The notes: a model not told the origin generated them from the letters alone. DNA of 64,000 nucleotides from Echinometra lucunter (GCA_029962745.1 CM057165.1:1588256-1652255); one strand, 5' to 3'. Positions 1 through 15,979 are shown, counted from the first letter of the stretch. Translations and numbers: made by a program.

Positions 1-602
1 TTGAGTTTGGGTTAGGAAAATGTGCAAATCTTAAGCAAAATGAAAATGTTTACTTATGAGTGCACAAAACATATTGAGAGTGGTCAAAAATGATGTCATT
101 GGTAGTAAGGGTAGAGTCAAAAGTGTCAAACAGAAAAATTCATATAGCCATATCTTTCATATTCCATGTCTGATTTCATTCAAAGATCCATTGATCTGTT
201 TTATGCCGTTTTAACATTGATTTAAAAATCACTTGACTTGAGGGTGTTGGTTTCATTTAAGGAATTCCCAACTATTTAGTTTTACGTATTTTTTCAGATA
301 TGCCAATGCAAAAATTGTTAATAGTTTATCCATTTGAAGTTCAGAAACAATTTTATCCTGAACTTTCACGAAGCAACCAACCAGGTTACTGGTAATTACA
401 TGCATATATAATATTAATTAACCATTCTACAGTATTAAAAAAAAAAAACATTGTTGCAATGTTTCGCAACTATGTATATGTTCACAAAGTAAAATAGTGA
501 TATAAAAGTGTTAATCGCTACCGTTTTTGAAGTGATAAAATGAAAGTTTTTTATGAATAGAATGCCATGAAGTAATATCATTCCCGAGACTTTGGTGAGC
601 CA

Positions 603-637
<35 letters not shown>

Positions 638-2340
638 GGGGGATTCAAAAATTCAAATTTTGGTAGCAATTATCAAGATAGAATCCAACCTCATTCTAGT
701 TACGCTGTTCTATATAATCCTCACATGTTTGCATAATTTATAATCGATAAATTTATTTAGTCTAGTGTTATATTGCATCTATCGAATTATGAAGTTGTAC
801 AGTTCCTCATAATGTGTTTACATACAAAAGCGTATCAGTAAATGACCTTTGCAATATTTGTGTACTTACCTAAATGACGGTAATTCTGTCATACGTATTT
901 TTGACACTACTTTTGTACAACATTGTTTTATAGTCAATATCCTTATTGTAAAAATGTCTGGCTGTGTGTTGTTTTGATATTTTCAAGAAAATTCTAAAAA
1001 CTTACCTTTTCTTGGGGGTGTGTTGTATTTCTTTCATGATATGGTGTGTGAAGGACCAATTTTGTTGTAAGACGCAAAGAGACTGCGTAATCATGCAATA
1101 AAAATAAATTGAACATTCGAAATAATAATCAGATTTCTTTCGTTTTAGTTGACATAATTATACCAAAATGTATAATGTATGCGTTTGAAGTGCTTTCAAA
1201 GTCTTTATTTTATAACAGACATGATAGATGTTAGATGTTAGAAAAATACGGCAACATTTTTGTTGTGTGTTCGGCATCATAACTAATAAGGGGGAGCTGA
1301 CCCACAGGTGAATTTATTTACATTTAAAAAATGAACGAAAAGGGCTATTATATAGTTGCATAACCCTGCCCTCTCATCCCCATACTTTTGTTTCTTTCTT
1401 TATTTCTTTCTTTTTCTCCTTCTCTTCTTTTTTTCTTCTTTTTCTTCTACAGTTTTATCACTTTAAAAAATCATAGGGGCGGCCGCCCCTTCTGCCCCCT
1501 GTAGCGCCGCCCATGCATGTATAGTAAAAAACAGATGGATAAGAGTAGGGACAGACTAGTCATGGGAAGATACGGGAATTTTTTTCTCTCACGGGCCGGT
1601 CAATTTTGGGGTTAGAAAGGGCTCCTCAAACCCCAAATAACCCCCTTAGGACCGGTTAACAGCAAAAAATGGCCGTCTCAAAAAAGGCTAGTTGAAAAAA
1701 AGAACCGAAGAGGAACAGAAAATGAAAGACAAAATGAAAATACGACGAGTGATGAGCTTTTAAAATGTAGATATTGGAGCAATCTTAAAAGAAACTGCAC
1801 TTTTTACACAAATAAACATGTTACTTTTCTAACCTATATTGATTTGTTGAATCAATAATCACACCAATTAATTAATGCCCCATTGTATGAGTTATAGGCA
1901 TGATAGATCTTGCCCTTGGCAGTGGGATAACATTGCAAAGAAAGAATGACGCCGGGTGATAGTGTTGCAATGCAACGTTGTGAAATAATCTTTATAATGC
2001 TTTGATAAAGCAAAGTTTAAACATGTCCAATTTTATATTTTATACTCGGTCGCTGTTCCACCTTGCATAGATGCATATCAACTAAGCCTCAAAAATGGTT
2101 TTCAAGCACTAAGTCAGGGGGGTCATGCCACTAAGCAAAGGTTTCAATCTTTTGCTCGTTCGCTTCGCTCGCTTCCAAAAATATATAAAAGCCAAATAGT
2201 ATTTTTTTTTTTAAGCATGGACGTCGCGTCGTCTCTCGACAACATTGCTTCCGTACACCGATAAAGGCGGGACACGTAATTCTTTTTGACACGCAAGATT
2301 AGCCAATAGCACGTGTAAAGCCTATGGCCGATATGTTGAA
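1..2340. other. intergenic, no gene seen
   Basis: No convincing coding exon was found on either strand. The stretch is AT-rich, with a short (GT)n microsatellite near 607-635. A GC-rich patch near 1475-1515 carries a gtagcgccgccc motif that recurs near 37600 and marks a dispersed repeat. Another patch near 2150-2172 (gctcgttcgcttcgctcgc) resembles the gcgaagcg-containing repeats at 16-17 kb. Confidence 0.6.
607..635. repeat. (GT)n microsatellite
   Basis: An uninterrupted alternating GT run of about 14 units is followed by a short G run. Confidence 0.9.
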
Positions 2341-2349
2341 AATATGTCT

Positions 2350-2555
2350 GAGAAGGCGCTGTGGCTCAGTGGTTAGAGCAGTGGTCTCGTAACCGGGAGT
2401 GCCCGGGTTCGAAACCAAGTGGATGCGCTAATGCCCTTTGGTAATGTATTAATTCTCATTACCAAGTCCTTCGGAGGGGACTTCAAGCCGTCGGTCCCCT
2501 GGTTGCTTACTAACAAGCACATGCTTTCTTAGCAGTCAGGTAAATTAACCAACCA
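2350..2555 (+). mobile_element. tRNA-derived SINE, family A, copy 1
   Basis: The head is tRNA-like: an A-box match (tggctcagtgg) near 2362 and a B-box match (ggttcgaaacc) near 2405 imply an internal RNA polymerase III promoter. The body, with the landmark aagtccttcggaggggac, recurs in reverse orientation at about 20226-20425 and about 36585-36780. Dispersed copies make this a SINE rather than a functional tRNA gene. Confidence 0.75.
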
Positions 2556-2619
2556 ATCATTTAAGTAAGACTAACAATGAATGCCGGTTATAAATTTCTT
2601 AGAGCACTCTCTGCAGCGT

Positions 2620-2702
2620 AAGCTTCTCGTGGCTCATTGGTCAAGACGACTGTTGGAACTTTGTCTCTGAGAGTTATGGGTTCGAATCCTCACGCTGATG
2701 AA
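2620..2702 (+). mobile_element. tRNA-like SINE head
   Basis: An A-box-like tggctcattgg and a B-box-like gggttcgaatcc are about 45 bases apart, followed by AT-rich sequence. No convincing cloverleaf was worked out by eye, so I read it as a tRNA-derived SINE remnant. It differs from the SINE just upstream. Confidence 0.5.
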
Positions 2703-2859
2703 ATTATTTGCTTAAATAAAATTGGAAACAACTGCATTTATTGCTAAAAAAATATAGTTAAAAGTATCATTGATATTCTCCAATCAAGTCGCTGATATTG
2801 ATAAAAACACAGGCTTGCGTGTAAATTACAAAAATTATGATCATAATTAAAAAAAACAT

Positions 2860-3370
2860 TGGCTATGCGTTGAACAGAGGATTGAGTACAAGATCGGTTT
2901 GCTCGTGTACAAGGCAATGAGTGGCAGTTCTCCATTTTTGTATTTATGTAATCTAATAGAGCCATATGTCCCAGCTAGAGAAGATCTACGCTCTGTAGAC
3001 AAGACAAGTATCTGCTGCTGGAACGCAGAGCACATAACTCCTGGGGAGCATTTCATGAAAGGAATTGTCGGATGTTTTATCCGACAAAGTTTGTTTTATC
3101 CGTCAGTTGCCATAGTAACGATGCTTCTCAACCAATCAAAATCAAGGAAAGATGTCGGATCTGACAACTTGTCAGACAACAAATGTTGATGAAATGCTCC
3201 CCTGGGGAGCTCGTTCATTCCGTGTAGCTGCTGCGCAAGGTACGGAATGGCCTTCCATGACTTATCCGCACAGTTCTCACCACGGAATCTTTTAAAACAG
3301 CTCTCAAGACCCATCTCTTAAATATGAAAAACTCGCCATTTGATGACATGCAGACTTACTTTTTGGAACT
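2860..3370 (+). pseudogene. LINE ORF2 C-terminal remnant, split by a MITE
   Basis: Before 3042 the frame reads YKAMSG, then LCNLIEPYVP, then LRSVDKTS. This matches the region after the reverse transcriptase domain of CR1/L2-type LINEs (the pattern LxYKALxGxAPxYL, PYVPxR, LRSxDK). After 3203 another frame gives VRNGLP, a stop, then TESFKTALKTHL, the usual C-terminal LINE motif. The two halves are separated by the 160-bp hairpin at 3043-3202 and also carry stops. What follows (about 3370-3485) looks like the LINE 3' region. Clade assignment is inference. Confidence 0.65.
3043..3202. mobile_element. hairpin MITE inserted in LINE remnant
   Basis: The ends are inverted copies: ggggagcatttcatgaaa at the left and its near complement (tgatgaaatgctcccc) at the right. 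Subterminal inverted tgtcgga/tccgaca motifs lie inside. It interrupts a recognisable LINE coding remnant. The ends and an internal caaccaatc motif tie it to the hairpins at 39490-39628 and 56360-56499. No clear target duplication could be fixed because flank and ends share ggggagc. Confidence 0.7.
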
Positions 3371-3493
3371 ATTTAATTTCATTTCAACTGTAAATATCAG
3401 GAGCGGTGCACCCATGGATGATGTATCTATATTTTGGAGCAAGCGCCACGAGCGCCTGAGTTAGCGGATACCGGCGCTATAGAAGACATCATT

Positions 3494-3740
3494 GAGGGAG
3501 CGAGTTGGCTCAGTCGGTAAAACGTCTGCCTGCATGTCGAACCAAAGATCGTGGGTTCGAGTTCGAGTTTGATGACTGAAGCCTACGTTGTGTGTTATCG
3601 TGCCCCTCCCTTTTTTATAGACGCAGGCCCTCCGTCCCTCCGATAGGACGTTAAATGGAGGTCCCGTGTAAAGGACAGTCACCACCTTTGCACGTTAAAA
3701 ATCCCACTGTACTATTCGTATAAGCAGGGGATATAAGTAG
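3494..3740 (+). mobile_element. tRNA-derived SINE, family B, copy 1
   Basis: The A-box region (ttggctcagtcgg) near 3505 and B-box region (gggttcgagtt) near 3552 form a tRNA-like head. The body contains ggacgttaaatggaggtcc and cacgttaaaaatccc. A diverged second copy lies at about 22568-22775. Confidence 0.65.
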
Positions 3741-4379
3741 GGGGAAACCCCTGTGTAAGTGGTTCAGCTGCGTACCCCCAATCAGTGATATCGGGAGGAG
3801 AGGCCTGAGGGTTACAGAGATTCAGTTCGCTTTCGCCTCCCGGGCACAGTATTATCAAAAGACGCAGGGGGGACATCGTATGGTACGATAACGATGATTA
3901 CCATAATCATGAATGACCCCCCCCCCCCCTCACTCGCTTAGACAAAGTCTTTACTGCATGTACAATGTTTCACCTATTAGTGGGATATTCTGAGCACTGG
4001 CATCTATACACATCAACGTGAATCAGTACTGTACGTAAAAATACTATACTCAGGACCATGAACACAGAAGGTGCATATACCTAAGTGTATATCCCCCTCC
4101 CCCACCCAACCCCTCGAAAAAGAGAGGGAAGGGAAAAGAGAAACCCTCAGTCAGTACAAGTCAGTACTCTGATGATATTGCAAAACAATGTGATGGAGAT
4201 TTTAATCGTCATAATTAATATTTACCATCTATTGCTTAACCGAAGGCTCAGAGTTCGACAAAAAACAGGCAGCTCTGTTATAATACATATGACAAAGCAT
4301 TATGTTATCAAATTGTATGTTGACAAATTTAATGTTGTAGGCCTCCTTGTTGGCTAATTGACGGTTTAGGTATAAATTA

Positions 4380-4511
4380 TGCAGCTTCGGTATACTTTCT
4401 TGATATTCGGCTTGCGTTCCTATTTAAGATAATGTTGTACCATGTCTAAACTAAAAGTAAGACTTGTCATGGAATAACATCTCTGATTTGGTTCTGCACA
4501 CAATCATACAG
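4380..4511 (+). other. candidate 5' UTR exon of SLC35G1-like gene
   Basis: A consensus donor, CAG followed by GTAAGT, ends an upstream exon at 4511. A pyrimidine-rich acceptor (cccttttcag) lies at 4901-4910, giving a 399-bp intron just before the coding exon. The exon's 5' boundary is not defined by sequence. The start given is approximate, and the weak TATA-like tatttaag near 4422 is not enough to call a promoter. Confidence 0.5.
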
Positions 4512-4922
4512 GTAAGTCGTCTCCATTTTATATGAGAAAAAATTAATAGGAAAAAACCTGAGAAGTTGCATTTGGTCTCGTTCAATATTTTGTTGGCAAA
4601 AAAAAAAGCCTTTTATGACACGATATGTGGCTGCATCGGCTGACTGTTTATTTTCATGTCAATGAATCGTCAAGAACAGCTACTTACTGCGCAAATAAGT
4701 GCTGTTGCTAATAACTATTCGTCTTTTCCTTGCTTTTTTGTTTGTGGTTTGTTTGTGTTTTTTGTTGTTCTTTTTGCTACAGCTATCCAATATATCACGG
4801 TTTATCATTTTAGAAGGCTGCTTTGTAATGTTTTGCTTGCCGTTGTTGTGTTTACTTTTATTTATATCATGCAACCCATTATTACCCTCCCTCATTTTAA
4901 CCCTTTTCAGATCAACCTCAAC

Positions 4923-6254
4923 ATGGCACTTCACTCAGTGCAAGATCACTTGATCCTGCACGCAACATCAGCTGGCAAAGAAACGCCACTTGATAGCGCT
5001 GATAGATCACGAAGTCAGAGTGAAATCCTGAGACGCCGTTCTTGGTCATATACTCCAGGAGTGCCTCACTTAGGCTGTAGAACTTTGAGTGATTCCTACG
5101 TAGATGGACGTACCAACAGTTATGATGATCCTCAAGGTTTGGACAACGTTGCGTTTGAAACTTGTGAAGATTTGGATACTCTTCAAAATTCGTCTGTTGG
5201 TCCTGGGGAAGAAAGTAGTTCTGACGTGTTAAAAGATCATGGTGATCATGATTCAGCACAAGAGAATTCATCATGTTCATCAAACCGTTTTAAAGGCGTT
5301 GCTTTGTCTCTAATATCGACAATTTTCATGTCACTGTCTTCGTTGACGGTGGCTCTTTTGAGGGGAAGAGTTCAGTCCAATGAAGTGGCCTTTGCGCAGA
5401 TGTTCATCGAGTTTCTCTTCTGTTTGCCTTTGGCCACCCTGGAGAGGGCGTCTCTCTGGCTTCCTAGGAAAGCGCTTGCGCTCGTTCTGTATCGCTCAAT
5501 GGTTGGTTCCTTTTGCACGATACTCGCATACTTCGCCTTTCAGGTCATGCCCATCGGCAATGCAAAAGCAATCATCTACAGCTCACCAGTCTTTACCGGC
5601 CTCTTCAGTTGCATTTTTCTGCACGAGGCTTGTACCGTTGTAGATATTCTGTTGTCAGCATTAACCCTTTCCGGAGTTCTCTTGGTCATTCAACCGCCCT
5701 TCATCTTTTGAGGAGATCAAAATTCCACGACCATTCTCGGACCTATATTTTGCCTCATCGTGGCAGTCTTGGTAGGCACCATCTTCATCACTCTTCGAAA
5801 GGTTGGATTATATCGGATCCATCCTGCGACTCTTCTTTTGTACTTGACAATCGTGGGCATGGTGATGAGTATCATTATGTGCACTGCTCTCAAGGAGTGG
5901 GTCATCCCTCGATGTGGCAAAGACCGTATACTCCTGTTCCTCACTGGAACCCTGCAATTCATAGCGCAAATCGCACTTACCCAGGCATTGAGATTCGAGA
6001 AAGCGACGACCGTGGCGCTTATCCGGACGGCCGATGTCGTCTTTACATTCATTCTCGATTATCTCTTCTTCGCAATCATACCGAATGCAATCACATTCAC
6101 CGGGGCCATATTGATTATTGGCAGTCTCATTGGAATCACGCTGTATAAAATGTGGTCTGAACAGAAAGCAACAAGAAAAGCCTCTGAAAGAAAGTCACCC
6201 GACGAAGATCCGGATCAAGAGATTAATGGTGGTCATTCATTAAGAACTGAGTAA
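4923..6254 (+). pseudogene. SLC35G1-like EamA transporter, in-frame TGA
   Basis: Family role: drug/metabolite transporter superfamily membrane protein with two EamA repeats, of the SLC35G type; the substrate is uncertain. The start chosen is ATG 4923 (context caacATGG), 12 bases after a good acceptor. The upstream in-frame ATG at 4656 would translate intron. Residues 1-122 are a hydrophilic, Ser-rich leader. EamA repeat 1 starts at FKGVALSL (residue 123) and ends LVIQPPFIF (262). Codon 263 (5709-5711) is TGA. The same frame then continues without a break through repeat 2 (GPIFCLIVAV, ITLRKVG, TADVVFTFI) to TAA at 6252-6254, with a charged tail. About 443 codons in total. Family members usually have Gly where TGA falls, and GGA to TGA is one change. 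It may be a young pseudogene, a null allele, a base error or read-through. AATAAA lies at 6766-6771. Confidence 0.75.
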
Positions 6255-6765
6255 ATTATTCAAAACTCCACATTATGCTTGCGAAGGAAATGTATAGGTA
6301 CAAAATAACTTTATGTTAGAGAGTTGTAAGTATAAATTAGAATCGATAGCATCGGTAGTCTTAGCTGAAGAGGTATCTGCATTAATATCATTTCACTTGC
6401 CAAAATCAGTTTAACCTTATGTGTATTGGTTTGCTGTGTAATTATTTTCTTAAAGTATTTATTTCAGTTTAGTGATGTTAACATTGGCATGTGTTTAAAT
6501 ACAGGGACCGAAAAGTGCAATCTGTTGTTTCTTATTTTGCGCAATGGAGCATATGGCAGATTAGCCTTGCGCATACTGAATTCTCGCTTTCCCATAGACT
6601 TAATACAAGGGCCACACGGTTCCAGTGGCCAAGGATTAAGACCACCCTGTATTGCTATGGGTTAATATTTAACATTCAATTGTTAATGCTGGCATTCGTT
6701 GCTCCTACTCCACTGTGAATTTTTACACCTGGTGAAAATGTTCTGTTATAATCATTGTAATTTCA

Positions 6766-6771
6766 AATAAA
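6766..6771 (+). terminator. polyadenylation signal, SLC35G1-like gene
   Basis: AATAAA about 510 bases after the last stop codon, followed by T/G-rich sequence. This implies a 3' UTR of roughly half a kilobase. Confidence 0.5.
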
Positions 6772-8907
6772 TGTTGGATGAATAAGGGATTGTAGTTGAA
6801 CATTGGCCTGCTAATATTAGTTGTTTGTTTGTTTGTTTGGTTTGATTTTTTTTTTTGCATATGTAACTGTGCTCATCGTATGTTTTTGTTTGTTTTTGTT
6901 CTATTTTGTTTTGCATTTGTTTTGTTCTGCCTTGCTGTGTTTTGCTGTGTTTCGTCTTGTTTTACTTTGTTTTATCGTGTTCTGTTTTGTTTTGTCTTGT
7001 TTTGTTCTGTTTTTTTGTTTCTAGATGAGCTTCCTCGACCTCAGCATTATTATTTCAGTGAAACATAAATAACGGTTATTTTGGAGATAAGTAGGGTTGC
7101 AATGAAAGAGCGTTACCGTGGGATGCAGAAGAGAGGAGGAGCAGAGAAAAGGAGAGAGAGAGAGAGAGAGAGAGAGAATGATAGGGAGAGAAAGAGGCAG
7201 AGAGAGAGAGAGAGAGAGTGGAGGTTGGATTGTAAAGCTGCCCTCTATAGCTTACTTCGTTCATTATCAAGTCGTGGAAATACATCGATGTAAGGTTATT
7301 CTTCCCCATGTTCTGGTTCAAAATGATGAATGTGTAACCATGGCAACATGTTTTCACATGTTCTTTTCGCGAATAACCTTGGTCACCTCGTGAATAAGTA
7401 ATTTGTTACCACAGAGTTAAATCCGGAGAACATACTCTATGTTTTGACACCAACAAACATGTACGTGCAAGAGCTGCCGGACCGGTGGCGCGGGGGGGGG
7501 GGGGGGTAGCCCACACCCTACACTTACAGAGTAGAAAAATTTTCACATTGCTTGCATGGCATTGTTGTACAAAATAATATGCTCGTTCTCATGCTAATTT
7601 AGAGTACATTTGAACCTGCAAAAAATAAAATCATTTGAATAAAAATTTGAAGCTCATGCATAGAACCCTTAAAACAGTGAGCAAAATAATATGTTTGGTG
7701 ATTGGTACACTTTAAATATGAAAAAAAGGTATTCAAAAGAATGGATATTACCAACAGGGGCGAGGAGTTATACTTCAAAAGCATTCTGCTGAGAATGGAT
7801 TTTCATATTCTGTCCTGGAAGGTATAAAAACCAGTTGCAACGATTGTCATTATGAATTATTTGATAAATGATACGTCACTGAAAATGAGAATGGAAACAA
7901 AATTGTGTCGGGGCTACTGAACTGCATGCATACATGAACATCATCGGGCTGCTTATACACTCTTGGGCTGGGGCTGCTTTCTATATATAAAGGTACTTTA
8001 GGGCTGCTCAGAGCCTTTGATTGATAATCAAGGGCTCTGGGGATGCTATAGCAACAGCGCCAGCTCCGAGGAGGGTCTGTAGAAGCTTGTAGACCAGTAA
8101 GCTTGCCCCCTCCCCCCCCCCCCCCCCCCAAAAAAAAAAAGAAATCAGGAAAAAATTACTGATTTGCAAAAAAAGAACTGTTTTGCAAGTATCTTCACGA
8201 ATCAAATGAACCTCTTCTGTGATACTGGACATATAGAATGCTTAGTGCTATGATAAGATTACTTGTTTGATAACTCGAATCAAATCAAAATAATAATTCA
8301 TCGCATTAAGATCCACAATAAGGATTAGCATTAATTTACAAGTCAACAAAAGGAGGTTACAAATGAAATGTTAAAACGAAAAGTCAAATCACCGTCACAA
8401 AATTACTAAACAAACAAAAGACAAAAGCAGAAAATATGAGGAAATACAATACTATATAGGAAAGAAAATATAATATAGATATCTATTTATAGCCAGTATT
8501 GCTTATTCTTTCACTCTACATAATGAAAGTATGTGTACATGTAAGGTGACGATAATAGCAATAGATTTTAAAGTTGAACATGTTTGATACGCAAAGATCA
8601 TCCCCCTCCTCCCCAACAATATCATAGCGACTTTAGAGGGGAGCCTGTATGGACCTTACCACCACCGCCTTTTGAAACACAAGTGGTGTTTATCAAATAC
8701 ACCACTTCTATTGAATGGTTCCCCCTCCTCACTTGTTGTTGTTTATGTTATCATCCATTCACTGTTGTCGTTGTTGTCATTATTGCTGATGGTAATGATG
8801 GTGTTTTTGCTGCTTTTTTTGCTGCTTTTTGTTTTCGTCTTTTTTGTTATTGTTTTAGGGTTTTTAGGGTTTTTTTTCTTCTTGTTGTTTTTGTGCTGCT
8901 GCTGCTG

Positions 8908-8939
<32 letters not shown>

Positions 8940-9617
8940 GTTCTTGTTGCTTGTCCTATGATTTAGGAGAAAAGAAACCCCATAGAACCGCAGACATTTT
9001 GTACTTTGGATGGCTCGTGTTGTAATCTTGCCTTTAGAACAATGATTACGTGAAGAAAAAAAATCCAGCAAGTTCGGATTTTTATTAGCTAATCACGACT
9101 TGGCTTTCACCCAACAAGGTTTGAAAATATTTTATTAACCCCTGAAAGTCACGTACATATTGTTTTGAGTCGACTTTCCATAAACAATACAGGTTATCAC
9201 GCGAGTTGAATCCTTTAATAAAAGTAAGACATTACATTAACAATTACAAGCACTATAAGGCCCTTGAGTTTTTATGATGATATAGGCCTAGGTCTGCTTT
9301 GATGGCGTTAATATAAGTTTGGGAAATGTTTGACGGGGCGATTCTACTATACAACAGATAAAGAGACAAGTTACTTCTGGCTTATCTGACTATTGGATAC
9401 AGCAGTAGAGGCAGATCTAAAAGCTGTGTCCCTTACATCCGTCTCCCGGGGATTCAGATCCCAAAGGGTTCCTGAAAATGCGATAATCACTTTTCTTTTT
9501 ATGTTTTTATAATTATGTTCATGCGGTTGATGTTATAGCTGATTAAACCCTAATGAATATCGCAAACTATGAAAAGCAATGGGACAAATGGAAAATTTTT
9601 CCCTAGAGTTGTGTCCA

Positions 9618-9973
9618 CACACTAAGAAAAAAAGGTGCAATTTTGCACCATTCAAATGCAACACTGGCAGCTCCTTTTAGGGTGCAACTTTGCACCTTTA
9701 CTAGCTTTTTGCACCTTTAAAGGTGCAGTTCGCTACATTTTGCACCCTAAAGGATGCAGAGTTGCACCCTTTTAGAGAAGGTGCAAATTTGCACCTTTTT
9801 GTACGCAAAAAAAATCTGCACCCTAAAAGGTGCAAACGGATTTTCGGGTGCTAACAAGAACAAAAAGGTGCATTATTGCACCTTTTTCGTATAGGGTGCA
9901 AGATTGCACCCTAAAAGGTGCTGCCAGTGTTGCATTTAGGGTGAAAACTTGCACCTTTTTTTCTTAATGTGCA
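9618..9973. mobile_element. GTGCAA palindrome MITE, copy 1
   Basis: About 356 bp with inverted ends (acactaagaaaaaaaggtgc left; the complement near gcacctttttttcttaatgt right) and a shared subterminal inverted pair (gcaacactggcagc / gctgccagtgttgc). The inside is mostly alternating ggtgcaa and ttgcacc, so the strand can fold into many small hairpins. No coding capacity. Confidence 0.8.
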
Positions 9974-11070
9974 TAGTTAAAAAGTAATTTAAAAGCTGTT
10001 TCTTTAAAAACAGAGGGGGTTCAAGAGCGATCGTTAGAAAAGGGCCATTGCTTCTATTTTTTCCAAATGAGAACGAAAAGAATTAAACCCCTTTTTCGCC
10101 CAAGAACTCGACCTTCCCTTTATGATGCTTGTTTGTAAATGTTTGATTTCAAGAGATCAGCATTGTCTATGTTGTTTCTTTGACTGATGTGATATCAATT
10201 TGTTCTCACAGTCTAAGTTATCTAATGAGGCCAAGTTTGTTTGATATCCGTGCCGATAAAACCTTGCTGTTCTTTGTATGTTAAGGTCATTTTAGTACTT
10301 TGCTTGTTAAGGTCATTAATTGACTATTTTGTTTCTGTCTGCTTACTAATTATTATAATTTTCATAATACCATAAATGTAATTTTAAATCATTCCAATAC
10401 CTATTATATGATTTATGAAGTTTATTTATACAGTTCTTGTTTGAGGAAAACTATATATGCCTCCTCCAACGAACTTCAAAATCTATGCCGTTTTATAACT
10501 TTGTTCAAATAGAACTGTAGCTGTATATAATGCACGTTTTTAGACTGAAGTGGGGTTGAAAGACATTCTAATTAATTATCAACACATTTTTATGTACTTT
10601 ACACTTGTGGCGAATCATTCTCTAACACAAATAATGAAGGTAAATCTATTATTAGGAGAGGTGGAACGATTACCACTAAACTTTAGCATGCCCTGAACAC
10701 TAACCACAGACACGATAGATAGAATACACAAAACATGCTCATACACGTGATGTGCTGGGTTAGATCTGAGTTAGGAAAGAGAGCGAGGGAGAGAGAGAAA
10801 GAGATCAACATGTCGAAACAAATCGGAGAGCAAATTGACTGAAAATTTAAAAAAGCAGAAATTGAAAGAGATGAATGGAAGGAGAAAGACGAAAAGGGAT
10901 TTAAAAGTGAAAATGATTCAAACTTTATCAACATGAATGCGTGAAGTCTGAAATTTGCGTGATACGCAAAACGCTAGTAAATACTGTATGGTATCATAAT
11001 ATGGCTATATATCACAATCACTCTAGACGTCTAGGGTACAGAATTTTCTCAAATAAGAGATAGTTCTCTA

Positions 11071-11442
11071 CACACTAAGAAAAAGGGTTCAATTTTGCAC
11101 TCTTCCAATGCAACACTGGGAGTTCCTTTATGGGTACAACTTTGCACCCTTAGAAGCATTATTCACCTTTAACGGGGCAGTGAGGTACATTTTGCACCAT
11201 TAAGAGTGCAGGGTTGAACCTTTTAGGGAAGGTGCAAATTTGCACCGTTTTGAATGCAAAAATTTCTGCACCCTTAAAGGTGCATAGTTGCACCTTTAAG
11301 GGTGCAGACGGGCATTTCCGGGTGCAAACAAGTACAAAAGGGTGCATACACATTTTTCATGTAGGGTGCAAGATTGCACCCAAAACGCTGCTGCCATTGT
11401 TGCATTTAGGGTGCAAAATTGAACCTTTTATTCTAAGTGTGT
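11071..11442. mobile_element. GTGCAA palindrome MITE, copy 2
   Basis: About 372 bp, the same layout as the copy at 9618-9973. The ends are cacactaagaa and ttctaagtgtg, flanked by TA on both sides (11069-11070 and 11443-11444), consistent with a TA target duplication. Internal ggtgcaa/ttgcacc palindromes are conserved in order but diverged. Confidence 0.8.
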
Positions 11443-12336
11443 ACTGAAGACTAAACAGTCTAAAAAATAAGGAGTATGAGCACCTGATAATTTTGATATT
11501 ATCAATAATCGGGCAACGGTCACCTTACTGGTCTCTGCCACCTCACATTCGCCCAAGGAGGTGTTCTATATTCATATCTTTATTTTCTTATTTTTTTGTT
11601 GCAATATATATGGATTTCATAACCCTCGTGTTCAAGAACTTTGGAACAAAGTTTGTCGGCACTCATCTTGTCGATACACGATATCATTATCAAGGACTTT
11701 CGTCACATGTGATATTTCGTGAGTCATGCAAGAAGCCGACGGAAAGAAACGTGTTGCTCTAACAGTCTAAGAAAACATTTAAATCAATTCAGTACCCTCG
11801 TCACACAGAGAAAACCTACAACAATCGACCCAAAACATATCGATTTCTTTGTCATTCGACAGTGATGTAATGGGCAAAAAATTATAGGGCTGACATCATT
11901 TTCCCCTAATATCAACTATCCGTTTCCATGGTTTACTAATACTTGCGACCGAACAAAGCGAGCGGGAAAAATCGTCTTTTTGTAACGAAAAAGTGTAATT
12001 TCTTAAATTTGAACTTTCATTTTCCCTTTCCTCTTTTCCTTTTTTTCCCACTGGTGTGGACCTTTTAAAGGAACTTAAGTGCCCCTCCCCCTTTCCCCTG
12101 TCCCCCCCCCCCCCCACCGTACGCCAGTGTTTCGAAGTAAATTTTTGTTCGATATCGGGTCGGCCTATGTGGTGTGACTGTGTTATGACTGAGTTATCAC
12201 AGAGTATACAGAACGCAAGTGTCTGATGTTACAGAGATCAGTATCAGCTGATCACCCTTTGTTTTTCTTGATCTTTGATCTAAAATGCAAACAGCACGAT
12301 CGCCATCCAGGGATGTCTTGCTTTGATTAAGTAAGT

Positions 12337-12344
12337 TATAAAAG
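12337..12344 (+). promoter_or_regulatory. TATA box of secreted-protein gene
   Basis: TATAAAAG lies 55 bases upstream of the start codon at 12392. Normal spacing puts transcription start near 12367-12372, leaving a 5' UTR of about 20-25 bases. This is the clearest core promoter in the window. Confidence 0.65.
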
Positions 12345-12391
12345 ACGAGTGGCTGTACGACGACATTGTCATTTCCAGATTAGCTTCCGAA

Positions 12392-15979
<3,588 letters not shown>

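Larger units (their letters stand above)
6820..12330. other. intergenic, repeat-rich, no gene seen
   Basis: No exon was supported. Contents: low-complexity tttgttttg/tgtttt sequence (6825-7020), (GA)n runs (7150-7220), a G run (7490-7506), a C run followed by an A run (about 8111-8141), GTT/GTG triplet runs (8895-8942), and two related palindromic MITEs (9618-9973 and 11071-11442). Open frames across the triplet and GA runs are compositional. Confidence 0.6.

Noticed and set aside
2350..2700. Functional tRNA genes
   Set aside because: A- and B-box matches exist, but the sequences continue into SINE bodies with further copies in the window, and a full cloverleaf was not evident.
4656..4922. 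Upstream in-frame ATG of the transporter
   Set aside because: The segment is T-rich, reads as hydrophobic low-complexity residues, and ends in a good acceptor (4901-4910) paired with a consensus donor at 4512, so it is probably intron.
5709..6790. Selenoprotein interpretation of the TGA
   Set aside because: No SECIS-like core could be recognised by eye in the 3' UTR and the family is not known to contain selenocysteine. Kept only as a minor option in the finding.
8584..9071. Overlapping frames of 74-125 codons on both strands
   Set aside because: Created by GTT/GTG and poly-T low-complexity sequence; no gene features.
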